The notes beneath the pieces are model-generated. The model saw only the letters and a list, made by a program, of their open reading frames with translations, was not told the DNA's origin and searched no databases. Positions 1 through 9,777 of a stretch of 29,594 nucleotides of DNA are shown piece after piece. The stretch is taken from the NCBI GenBank assembly GCA_001695595.3, contig MBPM02000313.1:1-29594 (forward strand), in the 5' to 3' direction. Position 1 is the stretch's first letter, and every line of letters starts with the position of its first letter. This stretch comes from Plasmopara viticola (taxonomy: Eukaryota > Oomycota > Peronosporomycetes > Peronosporales > Peronosporaceae). A program made the translations under genes and the position numbers.

Positions 1-2640
1 GTGTGCAGACGCAATAGAATCACCACTAAGCGTATATTTGCTTTGTGAAGTGCTGTGAAGATTCACGGCCATACATACGTCCTTTCGATCTTTCAAGACG
101 TGCGCAGACGCAATAGAGCAACAAGAAAGCGTATATTCGCTCTCCTGAAGTGCTGAGATGATATTCGGCCATACATACGTCCTTTCTATCATTCTAGACG
201 TGCGCAGACGCAATGAAGCAACAACAAAGCGTATATTCGCTCTTGTGAAGTGCAAGGAATATATACAGCCTTTGATACGTCCTTTCTATCTTTTTAGACG
301 TGCGCAGACGCAATATAGCAACAACAAAGCATATATTCGCTCTCGTGAAGTGCTAGGAAGATATCTGCCATCGATTACGTCCTTCCTATCATTCTAGGAC
401 GTGCGCAAACGCGATAGACAACAAGAAAGCGTATATTTGCTTCGTGAAGTGCTGTGAAGATACACGGCCATACATACGTCCTTTCTATCATTCCAGACGT
501 GGGAAGACGCAATTAAGCAACACTTAAGTGTATCTTCGCTCTTGGGAAGTGGTGGGATGATATACGGCCATAAATACGTCCTTTCTATCATTCTAGACGT
601 GCGCAGACGCAAAAGAGCAACAACAAAGCGTAAATTCGTTCTCTTGAAGTGCTAGGAAGATATACGGCCATAGATTCGTTCTTTCTATCATTCTAGACGT
701 GCGCAGACGCAATAGATCCACAACTAAGCGTATAGTCGCTCTTGTGAAGTGCTGGGATGATGTACTGCCATCGATACGTCCCTTATATCATCCAGACGTG
801 CGCAAACGCAATAGAGCAACAACAAAGCGTATATTCGCTCTTGTGAAGTGCTAGGAATATATACAGCCTTTGATACGTCCTTTCTATAATTTCAGACGTG
901 CGCAGACGCAATAGAGCAACAACAAACGCGTATATTCGCTCTTAGGAAGTGCTGGGATAATAAATGGCCATACATACGTCCTTTCTATCATTCCGGACGT
1001 GCGAAGACGCAATAGAGCAACAATGAAGTGAATTTTTGCTCTTGTGAAGTGCTGGGATGATACACGGCGATACATACGCCCTTTTTATCTTTCTAGACGT
1101 GCGCAGACTCAATAGAGCAACAACAAAGCGTTAAATCGCTCTCGTGAAGTGCTAGAAAGATATACGGCCATACATACGTCCTTTCTATCTTTTTAGACGT
1201 GCGCAGACTCAATAGAACCACTACTAAGCGTATATTCGCCCTCGTGAAGTGCTGTGAAGATAACGGCCATACATACGCCATTTCTATCATTCCACGCGCT
1301 GACACGCGCAATAAGCAACAACAAAGCGTATATTCGCTCTCGTGAAGTGGTGTGAGGATATACGGCCATACATACGTCCTTTCTATCATTCTGGACGTGC
1401 GAAGACGCACTAAAGCAAACCAAAGCGTATATTCGATCTCGTGAAGTGCTGTGAGGTAACACGTCCATACATACATCCTTTCTATCTTTCTAGACGTGTG
1501 CAGACGCAATAGAACCACCACTAAGCGTTTTTTTGCTTCGTGAAGTGCTGTGAAGATACACGGCCATATATACGTCCTTTCTATCTTTCTAGACGTGCGC
1601 AAGACGCAATGAGCAACAACGAAGCTTTGTCGCTCTCGGTGAAGTGCTAGAATATATACGGCCATAGCTACGTCCTTTCTATCATTCTAGACGTGCGCAG
1701 ACACAATAGAGCAACAAGAAAGCGTATATTCGCTCTTGAGAAGTGCTAGGAAGATATACGGCCATAGATACGTCCTTTCTATCTTTTTAGACGTGCGCAG
1801 ACGCAATAGAACCACTACTAAGCGTATATTCGCCCTCGTGAAGTGCTGTGAAGATACACGGCCATACATACGTCATTTCTATCATTCCAGACGTGCGAAG
1901 ACGCAATAAAGCAACAACAAAGCGTATATTCGCTCTCGTGAGGTGCTGTGAGGATATACGGCCATACATACGTCTTTTCTTTCTTTCTCGACGTGTGCAG
2001 ACGCAATAGAATCACCACTAAGCGTATATTTGCTTTGTGAAGTGCTGTGAAGATTCACGGCCATACATACGTCCTTTCGATCTTTCTAGACGTGTGCAGA
2101 TGCAATAGAACCACCACTAAGCCTATATTTGCTTCGTGAAGTGCTGTGAAGATACACGGCCATACATACGTTCTTTCTATCATACTAGACGTGCGCAGAC
2201 GCAATAGAGCAACAACGAAGCCTTTGTTCGCTCTCGTGAAGTGCTAGAAATATATACGGCCATAGCTACGTCCTTTCTATCATTCTAGACGTGCGCAGAC
2301 ACAATAGAGCAACAACAAAGCGTATATTCGCTCTTGTGAAGTGCAAGGAATATATACAGCCTTTGATACGTCCTTTCTATCTTTTTAGACGTGCGCAGAC
2401 GCAATATAGCAACAACAAAGCATATATTCGCTCTCGTGAAGTGCTAGGAAGATATACTGCCATCGATACGTCCTTCCTATCATTCTAGACGTGCGCAGAC
2501 GCGATAGAGCAACAAGAAAGCGTATATTTGCTTCGTGAAGTGCTGTGAAGATACACGGCCATATATACGTCATTTCTATCATTCCAGACGTGCGAAGACG
2601 CAATAAAGCAACAACAAAGCGTATATTCGCTCTCGTGAGG
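1..2640 (+). repeat. Mosaic satellite region with local ~2 kb repeat
   Basis: About 26 monomers of mixed subfamilies with no regular short HOR. The segment 1-600 resembles 1993-2690: both open with the rare AATCACCACTAAG block followed by GAAGATTCACGG and CCTTTCGATC. Both later carry the marker TGCAAGGAATATATACAGCC (about 251 and 2342). The offset grows from 1992 to 2091 bp, so one copy has one more monomer. A third relative of this AATCACC monomer lies at about 5680. The subsegment 1090-1670 contains an unusual density of small indels and is listed separately. Confidence 0.8.
1250..1665 (+). repeat. Satellite monomers with clustered small indels
   Basis: Several monomers here show short gaps or odd bases against close relatives. 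Examples are GAAGATAACGG (a base or two lost, about 1256), CACGCGCTGACACGCGCAAT (about 1294), AAAGCAAACCAAAGCG (about 1411), GAGGTAACACG (about 1453), GCAAGACGCAATGAGC (about 1599) and GAAGCTTTGTCGCTCTCGG (about 1621). The neighbouring monomers at 1690-2000 carry the same subfamily markers without these gaps. Local consensus error in assembly, or true decay of these copies, could explain it. Confidence 0.6.
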
Positions 2641-3278
2641 TGCTGTGAGGATATACGGCCATACATACGTCCTTTCTATCATTCTGGACGTGCGAAGACG
2701 CACTAAAGCAACAACAAAGCGTATATTCGCTCTCGTGAAGTGCTGTGAAGATACACGTCCATACATACGTCCTTTCTATCTTTCTAGACGTGTGCAGATG
2801 CAATAGAACCACCACTAAGCCTATATTTGCTTCGTGAAGTGCTGTGAAGATACACGGCCATACATACGTTCTTTCTATCATACTAGACGTGCGCAGACGC
2901 AATAGAGCAACAACGAAGCCTTTGTTCGCTCTCGTGAAGTGCTAGAAATAATACGGCCATAGATACGTCCTTTCTATCATTCTAGACGTGCGCAGACGCA
3001 ATAGAGCAACAACAAAGCGTATATTCGCTATTGAGAAGTGCTAGAAGATATACGGCCATAAATAAGTCCTTTCTATCATCTAGACGTGCGAAGACGCATT
3101 AAGCAGCACCAAAGTGTATATTCGCTCTGGTGAAGTGCTAGGAAGATATACGGCCATAGATACGTCCTTTCTATCAATCTAGACGTGGAAGACGCAAAAG
3201 ATCTACATCTAAGCGTATAATCGCTCTTGAGAATTGCTCGGAAGATATACGACCATACATACGTCCTTTCTATCTTTC

Positions 3279-3862
3279 GACGTGTGCAGACGCAATAGAA
3301 CCACCACTAAGCGTAATCATTCTTTTGAAGTGCTGTGAAGATACACGCCATAGATACGTCTTTTTTATCATTCTAGACGTGCGAAACGCAATAAAGCAAC
3401 ACAAGAGCGTAAATTCGCTCTCCTGAAGTGCTGTGAGATAACGGCCTACATACGTCCTTTCTATCATTCTGGACGTGCAAGACGCAATAGAGCAACAACA
3501 AAGCGTATATTCGCTCTCGTGAAGTGCTGTGAAGATATACGTCCATACATACGTCCTTTTATCTTTAGACGTGTGCAGACGCAATAGAACCACACACTAA
3601 GGCCTATATTCTGGATTAAGTGCTGTGAAGATATACGGCCATACATACGTTCTTTCTATCTTTCTAGACGTGCGCAGACGTAATGGAGCAACAACGAAGC
3701 CTGTGTTCGCTCTCGTGAAGTGCTAGAAATATATACGGCCATAGCTACGTCCTTTCTATCATTCTAGACGTGCGCAGACACAATAGAGCAAAAGAGGTAT
3801 ATCGCTCTTGGGAATTGCCGGAAGATATACGACCATACATACGTCCTTTCTATCTTTTTCGA
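3279..3862 (+). repeat. Duplicated block S, copy 1 (indel-rich)
   Basis: This block matches 4258-4866 monomer by monomer: T, A, A, G, F, then a fused E/C monomer with CTTGGGAATTGC. Both copies share the rare markers GTAATGGAGCAACAACG and GAAGCCTGTGTTCGC. This copy carries many single-base losses or rearrangements: GCGAAACGC, GTGAGATAACGG, GTGCAAGACGC, CCTTTTATCTTTAGACG, ACCACACACTAAGGCC and CAAAAGAGGTATATCGC. Between about 3282 and 3681 the offset to copy 2 changes from 982 to 993 bp, a net loss of 11 bp in 400. The other copy is clean. Confidence 0.8.
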
Positions 3863-4257
3863 CGTGTGCAGACGCAATAAAACCACCACTAAGCGTATAT
3901 TCATTCTTTTGAAGTGCTGTGAAGATACACGGCCATAGATACGTCTTTTTTATCATTCTAGACGTGCGAAGACGCAATAGAGCAACAACAAAGCGTATAT
4001 TCGCTCTCGTGAAGTGCTGTGAAGATAAACGGCCATACATACGTCCTTTCTATCTTTTCCGACGTGTGCAGACGCAATAGAACCACCACTAAGCGTATAT
4101 TCATTCTTTTGAAGTGCTGTGAGGATATACAGCCATACATACGTCCTTTTTATCATTAAAGACGTGCGCAGACGCAATAGAGCAACAACAAAGCGTATAT
4201 TTGCTCTCGTGAAGTGCTGTGAAGATAAACGGTCATACATAGGTCCTTTCTATCTTT

Positions 4258-4866
4258 CTAGACGTGTGCAGACGCAATAGAACCACCACCAAGCGTATAT
4301 TCATTCTTTTGAAGTGCTGTGAAGATACACGGCCATAGATACGTCTTTTTTATCATTCTCGACGTGCGAAGACGCAATAAAGCAACAACAAAGCGTATAA
4401 TCGCTCTCGTGAAGTGCTGTGAGGATATACGGCCATACATACGTCCTTTCTATCATTCTGGACGTGCGAAGACGCAATAGAGCAACAACAAAGCGTATAT
4501 TCGCTCTCGTGAAGTGCTGTGAAGATATACGTCCATACATACGTCCTTTCTATCTTTCTAGACGTGTGCAGACGCAATAGAACCACCACTAAGCCTATAT
4601 TTGCTTGGTTAAGTGCTGTGAAGATACACGGCCATACATACGTTCTTTCTATCTTTCTAGACGTGCGCAGACGTAATGGAGCAACAACGAAGCCTGTGTT
4701 CGCTCTCGTGAAGTGCTAGAAATATATACGGCCAAAGCTACGTCCTTTCTATCATTCTAGACGTGCGCAGACACAATAGAGCAACAAGAAAGCGTATATT
4801 CGCTCTTGGGAATTGCTCGGAAGATATACGACCATACATACGACCATACATACGTCCTTTCTATCT
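4258..4866 (+). repeat. Duplicated block S, copy 2 (intact)
   Basis: Clean counterpart of 3279-3862 with monomers T-A-A-G-F-E/C. The last monomer starts with the E marker GACACAATAGAGCAACAAG and ends with the C marker GGAATTGCTCGGAAGATATACGA, so it is a recombinant E/C monomer. Both copies of the block share this fusion, which therefore predates the duplication. In this copy only, a 12 bp step is tandemly doubled at 4829-4852 (ACGACCATACAT twice). Confidence 0.8.
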
Positions 4867-5266
4867 TTCTAGACGTGCGCAGACGCAATAGAGCAACAAC
4901 AAAGCGTATATTCGCTCTAGTGAAGTGCTGTGAGGATATAGGGCCATAAATACGTCCTTTCTATCATTTCCGACGTTCGCAGACGCGATAGAGGAACAAC
5001 AAAGCGTATAGTCACTCTTGCGAAGTGCTGGGATAATATACGGTCATATATACGTCCTTTCTATCATTCTGGACGTCGAAAACGATAAAGCACAAGAAGC
5101 GTATATTTCGCTCTTGTGAAGTGCTTAGGAATATATACAGCGTTTGATACGTCCTCTCTATCTTTTTAGACGTGCGCAGACGCAATAGAGCAACAACAAA
5201 GCGTATATTCGCTCTCGTGAAGTGCTAGGAAGATATACGGCCATACATACGTCCTTTCTATCATTC

Positions 5267-5366
5267 TAGACGTGCGCAGACGCAATAGAGCAACAACAAA
5301 GCGTATATTTGCTCTCGTGAAGTGCTGAGATGATATACGGCCATAAATACGTCCTATCTATCATTC
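5267..5366 (+). repeat. Representative consensus-like monomer (100 bp)
   Basis: This copy carries the commonest state at almost every position and can serve as a reference. It begins at TAGACGTGCGCAG, has AGAGCAACAACAAAG as the variable block, then the core AGCGTATATTTGCT (C to T in the right arm here; most copies have TTCGCT), GTGAAGTGCT, and ends before the next TAGACG. It differs from its neighbours by a few substitutions only. In the more typical core AGCGTATATTCGCT, 6 of 7 base pairs can form between the two halves. The consensus I read has about 24 C, 21 G and 8 CpG per 100 bp. Confidence 0.9.
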
Positions 5367-6164
5367 TAGACGTGCGCAGACGCAATAAAGCAACATACAA
5401 ACGTATATTCGCTCTTGTGAAGTGCTAGGAAAATATACAGCCTTTGATACGTCCTTTCTATCTTTTTAGACGTGTGCAGACGCAATAGAGCAACAACAAA
5501 GCGTATATATGTTCTCGTGAAGTGCTCCGAAGATTTACGGCCATACATACGTCCTTCCTATCATTGTAGACGTGCGCAGACGCAAAAGAACCACCACTAA
5601 GCCTATATTTGCTTCGTGAAGTGCTGTGAAGATACACGGCTATAGATACGTCATTTCAATCATTCTAGACGTGCGCAGACGCAATAGAATCACCACTAAG
5701 CGTATATTTGCTTTGTGAAGTGCTGTGAAGATACACGGCCATAGATACGTCCTTTCTATCTTTCAAGACGTGCGCAGACGCAATAGAGCAACAAGAAAGC
5801 GTATATTCGCTCTTGTGAAGTGCTGAGATGATTTACGGCCATAGCTACGTCCTTTCTAACTTTCTAGACGTGCGCAGATGCAATAGAGCAACAACAAAGC
5901 GTATATTCGCTCTCGTGAAGTGCTGTGAAGATACACGGCCATACATACGTCCTTTGTATCTTTTTCGACGTGTGCAGACGCAATCGAACCACCACTAAGC
6001 GAATATTCGCTCTCGTGAAGTGCTGTGAGGATATACGGCCATACATACGTCCTTTCTATTATTCTGGACGTGCGAAGACGCAATAAAGCAACAACAAAGC
6101 GTATATTCGCTCTCGTGAAGTGCTGTGAAGATACACGTCCATACATACGTCCTTTCTATCTTTC

Positions 6165-7063
6165 TAGACGTGTGCAGACGCAATAGAACCACCACTAAGC
6201 CTATATTTGCTTCGTTAAGTGCTGTGAAGATACACGGCCATACGTACGTCCTTTCTATCTTTCTAGACGTGCGCAGACGTAATAGAGCAACAACGAAGCC
6301 TTTGTTCGCTCTCGTGAAGTGCTAGAAATATATACGGCCATAGCTACGTCCTTTCTATCATTCTAGACGTGCGCAGACACAATAGAGCAACAAGAAAGCG
6401 TATATTCGCTCTTGAGAAGTGCTAGGAAGATATACGGCCATAAAAACGTCCTTTCTATCATTCTAGACGTGCGAGGACGCAATTAAGCAACACCAAAGTG
6501 TAAATTCGCTCTGGTGAAGTGCTAGGAAGATATACGGCCATAGATACGTCCTTTCTATTATTCTAGACGTGCGAAGACGCAAAAGATCTACATCTAAGCG
6601 TATAATCGCTCTTGAGAATTGCTCGGAAGATATACGACCATACATACGTCCTTTCTATCTTTCTAGACGTGTGCAGACGCAATAGAACCACCACTAAGCG
6701 TATATTCGCTCTCGTGAAGTGCTGTGAAGATACACGGCCATACATACGTCCTTTCTATCATTCTAGACGTGCGAAGACGCAATAAAGCAACAACAAAGCG
6801 TATATTCGCTCTCGTGAAGTGCTGTGATGATATATGGCCATACATACGTCCTTTCTATCATTCTGGACGTGCGAAGACGCAATAAAGCAACAACAAAGCG
6901 TATATTCGCTCTCGTGAAGTGCTGTGAGGATATATGGCCATACATACGTCCTTTCTATCATTCTGGACGTGCGAAGACGCAATAAAGCAACAACAAAGCG
7001 TATATTCGATCTCGTGAAGTGCTGTGAAGATACACGTCCATACATACGTCCTTTCTATCTTTC
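6165..7063 (+). repeat. HOR1 unit 1, nonamer G-F-E-D-C-B-A-A-A
   Basis: Monomer starts are 6165 G, 6264 F, 6364 E, 6464 D, 6564 C, 6664 B, 6764 A, 6864 A and 6964 A. The three consecutive A monomers are nearly identical to one another; two share the TCTGGACG start and the last two are preceded by GATATATGGCC. This suggests recent local amplification of A. The C monomer still has the full GCGAAGACGC, while later units have the shortened GTGGAAGACGC, so this unit keeps the older form. Confidence 0.88.
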
Positions 7064-7162
7064 TAGACGTGTGCAGACGCAATAGAACCACCACTAAGCC
7101 TATATTTGCTTCGTTAAGTGCTGTGAAGATACACGGCCATACATACGTCCTTTCTATCTTTC
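7064..7162 (+). repeat. Subfamily G monomer (99 bp)
   Basis: Markers: GTGTGCAGACG, GAACCACCACTAAG, then CCTATATTTGC and TTCGTTAAGTGCTG. The one-base loss in TTTGCTTCG makes it 99 bp. G is always followed by F and usually preceded by A. Confidence 0.85.
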
Positions 7163-7262
7163 TAGACGTGCGCAGACGTAATAGAGCAACAACGAAGCTT
7201 TTGTTTGCTCTCGTGAAGTGCTAGAAATATATACGGCCATAGCTACGTCCTTTCTATCATTC
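7163..7262 (+). repeat. Subfamily F monomer (100 bp)
   Basis: Markers: GCAGACGTAATAGAGC, ACAACGAAGC followed by a TTTGTTTGC or CTTTGTTCGC core (the normal GTATAT is lost), and GCTAGAAATATATACGG. The core palindrome is destroyed in F. F lies between G and E in every HOR1 unit. Confidence 0.85.
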
Positions 7263-7362
7263 TAGACCTGTGCAGACACAATAGAGCAACAAGAAAGAGT
7301 ATATTCGCTCTTGAGAAGTGCTAGGAAGATATACGGCCATAGCTACGGCCTTTCTATCATTC
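7263..7362 (+). repeat. Subfamily E monomer (100 bp)
   Basis: Markers: CAGACACAATAGAGC, ACAAGAAAG and CTCTTGAGAAGTGCTAGG. The end of the unit varies between CATAAAAACG and CATAGCTACG among copies. Confidence 0.85.
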
Positions 7363-7462
7363 TAGACGTGCGAAGACGCAATTAAGCAACACCAAAGTGT
7401 ATATTCGCTCTGGTGAAGTGCTAGGAAGATATACGGCCATAGATTCGTCCTTTTTATCATTC
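7363..7462 (+). repeat. Subfamily D monomer (100 bp)
   Basis: Markers: GCGAAGACGCAATTAAGC, ACACCAAAGTG (CCCC in some copies) and CTCTGGTGAAGTGCTAGG. D occurs outside HOR1 only as diverged relatives, for example near 9760 and 14165. Confidence 0.85.
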
Positions 7463-7561
7463 TAGACATGGAAGACGCAAAAGATCTACATCTAAGCGTA
7501 TAATCGCTCTTGAGAATTGCTCGGAAGATATACGACCATACATGTGTCCTTTCTATCTTTC
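7463..7561 (+). repeat. Subfamily C monomer (99 bp)
   Basis: Markers: GTGGAAGACGCAAAAGATC or its ATGGAAG variant, TACATCTAAG, a GTATAATCGC core, and GAGAATTGCTCGGAAG followed by TACGACC. Loss of one C in the first marker makes it 99 bp. C is the junction monomer shared by HOR1 and HOR2. Confidence 0.85.
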
Positions 7562-7661
7562 TAGACCTGTGCAGACGCAATAGAACCACCACTAAGCGTA
7601 TATTCGCTCTCGTGAAGTGCTGTGAGGATATACGGCCATAGATACGTCCTTTCTATCATTC
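7562..7661 (+). repeat. Subfamily B monomer (100 bp form)
   Basis: Markers: GTGCAGACGCAATAG and AACCACCACTAAGCG. Elsewhere B usually has the core TATTTGCTTTGTG and is 99 bp; this copy has the A-type TATTCGCTCTCGTG right half, so it reads as a B/A recombinant. Confidence 0.8.
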
Positions 7662-7761
7662 TGGACGTGCGAAGACGCAATAAAGCAACAACAAAGCGTA
7701 TATTCGCTCTCGTGAAGTGCTGTGAAGACACACGTCCATACATACGTCCTTTCTATCTTTC
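7662..7761 (+). repeat. Subfamily A monomer (100 bp)
   Basis: Markers: TCTGGACG or TCTAGACG, GCGAAGACGCAATAAAGC, AACAACAAAGCG, an intact core AGCGTATATTCGCT and CTCGTGAAGTGCTGTG. A is the subfamily most often locally amplified and is the usual partner of B in dimers. Confidence 0.85.
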
Positions 7762-8259
7762 TAGACGTGTGCAGACGCAATAGAACCACCACTAAGCCTA
7801 TATTTGCTTCGTTAAGTGCTGTGAAGATACACGGCCATACGTACGTCCTTTCTATCTTTCTAGACGTGCGCAGACGTAATAGAGCAACAACGAAGCCTTT
7901 GTTCGCTTTCGTGAAGTGCTAGAAATATATACGGCCATAGCTACGTCCTTTCTATCATTCTAGACGTGCGCAGACACAATAGAGCAACACGAAAGCGTAT
8001 ATTCGCTCTTGAGAAGTGCTAGGAAGATATACGGCCATAGCTACGTCCTTTCTATCATTCTAGACGTGCGAAGACGCAATTAAGCAACCCCAAAGTGTAT
8101 ATTCGCTCTGGCGAAGTGCTAGGAAAATATACGGCCATAGATACGTCCTTTCTATCATTCTAGACGTGGAAGACGCAAAAGATCTACATCTAAGCGTATA
8201 ATCGCTTTTGAGAATTGCTCGGAAGATATACGACCATACATACGTCCTTTCTATCTTTC
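7762..8259 (+). repeat. HOR1 unit 3, pentamer G-F-E-D-C (498 bp)
   Basis: Monomer starts 7762, 7861, 7961, 8061 and 8161. The B-A pair present in units 1 and 2 is missing: C is followed directly by the G of unit 4 at 8260. Loss of exactly two monomers with the register kept points to unequal exchange. Confidence 0.88.
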
Positions 8260-8757
8260 TAGACGTGTGCAGACGCAATAGAACCACCACTAAGACTATA
8301 TTTGCTTCGTTAAGTGCTGTGAAGATACACGGCTATACATACGTCCTTTCTATCTTTCTAGACGTGTGCAGACGTAATAGAGCAACAACGAAGCTTTTGT
8401 TCGCTCTCGTGAAGTGCTAGAAATATATACGGCCATAGCTACGTCCTTTCTATCATTCTAGACGTGCGCAGACACAATAGAGCAACAAGAAAGCGTATAT
8501 TCGCTCTTGAGAAGTGCTAGGAAGATATACGGCCATAAAAACGTCCTTTATATCATTCTAGACGTGCGAAGACGCAATTAAGCAACCCCAAAGTGTATAT
8601 TCGCTCTGGTGAAGTGCTAGGAAGATATACGGCCATAGATACGTCCTTTCTATCATTCTAGACGTGGAAGACGCAAAAGATCTACATCTAAGCGTATAAT
8701 CGCTCTTGAGAATTGCTCGGAAGATATACGACCATACATACGTCCTTTCTATCTTTC
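8260..8757 (+). repeat. HOR1 unit 4, pentamer G-F-E-D-C (498 bp)
   Basis: Monomer starts 8260, 8359, 8459, 8559 and 8659. It has the same length and order as unit 3. The G core reads AAGACTATATTTGC, and F keeps the G-type GTGTGCAG. It also begins the long block paralogous to 21288-24005, whose first unit is likewise a G-F-E-D-C pentamer followed by the same variant B-like monomer (AATTAAACCACC). Confidence 0.86.
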
Positions 8758-9777
8758 TAGACGTGTGCAGACGCAATTAAACCACCACTAAGCGTACATT
8801 TGCTTCGTGAAGTGCTGTGAAGATATAAGGCCATAGATACATTCTTTTTTTTGTCATTCTAGACGTGCGTAGACACAATAGAGCAACAACAAAGCGTATA
8901 TTCGCTCTCGTGAAGTGCTGTGAAGATACACGGCCATACATACGTCCTTTCTATCTTTCTAGACGTGCACAGACGCAATAGAGCAACAACGAAGCGTATA
9001 TTTGCTTCGTGAAGTGCTGTGAAGATACACGGCCATACACACGTCCTTTCTATCTTTCTAGACGTGCGAAGAAACAATAGATTTACATCTAAGCGTATAA
9101 TCGCTTTTGGGAATTGCTCGGATGTTGTACAGCGTTACATACGTCCTTTCTATCTTTCTAGACGTATGCAGACGCAATAGATCCACAACTAAGCGTATAA
9201 TCGCTCTTGTAAAGTGTTATATGATGCGTTGCATACGTCCTTTTTATCGTTCTAGACGTGTGCAGACGCAATAGAACCACCACTAAGCGTGTATTTGCTT
9301 CGTGAAGTGCTGTGAAGATACACGGCCATAGCTCCGTCCTTTATATCATTCTAGACGTGCGCAGACGCAATACAGCAACAACAAAGCGTATATTCGCTCT
9401 TCTGCAGTGCTGAGCTGATATACGGCCGTTGCTACGTCCTTTCTATCATTCTAGACATGCGAATACGCAATTAAGCATATCTAAAATGTATATTCGCTCT
9501 TGGGAAGTGGTGGGATGATGTATGGCCACAAACACGTCCTTTCTATCTTTATTGACGTGTGCAGACGCAATAGAACCACAACTAAGCGTATATTTGCTTC
9601 GCAAAGTGCTGTGAAGATACACGGCCATACATACGTCCTTTCTATCATTCTAGACGTGCGCAAAGGCTATAGAGCAACAAAGAAGCGTATATTCGCTCTC
9701 GATAAGTGCTGTGAAGATATAAGGCCTTAGATACGTCCTTTCTATCGTTTCAGACGTGCGAAGACGCAATTAAGCAA
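8758..9777 (+). repeat. Diverged satellite monomers, middle of block P copy 1
   Basis: About ten monomers with many private changes. It opens with the AATTAAACCACC variant at 8758 and has a T8 run near 8845-8852. Later monomers carry GATTTACATCTAAG (about 9076), GATCCACAACTAAG (about 9180) and TTATATGATGCGTTGCATACG (about 9217). It aligns at a constant offset of about 13.03 kb with 21787-22809: the ends agree well, but several central monomers belong to different subfamilies. Confidence 0.7.

Larger units (their letters stand above)
2641..5964 (+). repeat. A/T/G/F-rich satellite mosaic with a ~1 kb duplication
   Basis: About 33 monomers. A-type (GCGAAGACGCAATAAAG) alternates with a B relative called T here, marked by the TTCGACG start and by TATTCATTCTTTTGAAG replacing the usual core, at about 3280, 3860, 4060 and 4260. 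The G-F pair (AAGCCTATATTTGC, then GAAGCCT.TGTTCGC) appears at about 2790, 3560-3660 and 4558-4660. From about 4866 to 5100 there is a relative of the block at 15948-16277 (ATAGGGCCATAAATACG, then GACGCGATAGAGGAACAAC). From 5267 to 5964 are consensus-like monomers with no clear higher order. Confidence 0.75.
7064..7761 (+). repeat. HOR1 unit 2, heptamer G-F-E-D-C-B-A (698 bp)
   Basis: Reference heptamer. Private markers are GACCTGTGCAGAC (E at 7263 and B at 7562), AGCTACGGCC (about 7342) and CATGTGTCC (about 7542). The same private markers recur at the same relative positions in 18321-19018, which has exactly the same length, so these two units derive from a recent common copy although 11,257 bp apart. 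Confidence 0.9.
5965..8757 (+). repeat. HOR1 cluster: G-F-E-D-C-B-A arrays
   Basis: About 28 monomers in strict subfamily order. After a leading B-A pair (5965-6164) come four complete units starting with the G monomer at 6165, 7064, 7762 and 8260. Unit lengths are 899, 698, 498 and 498 bp, that is 9, 7, 5 and 5 monomers. The order G-F-E-D-C never changes; only the B-A tail varies (B-A-A-A, B-A, none, none). This is the clearest higher-order organisation in the window. Confidence 0.9.

Noticed and set aside
4519..4719. Recurrent plus-strand 66-codon frame (also at 6125, 7024, 7722, 13130, 18281, 18979, 19572) that could look like a conserved small gene family
   Set aside because: Its recurrence follows the A-G-F monomer order of HOR1; conservation is that of the repeat, and the protein is the same repeat read in shifted frames.
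8845..8852. T8 run as a pol III or intrinsic terminator
   Set aside because: It is a private change of the CCTTTCTATC landmark in one monomer, with no gene or hairpin upstream.
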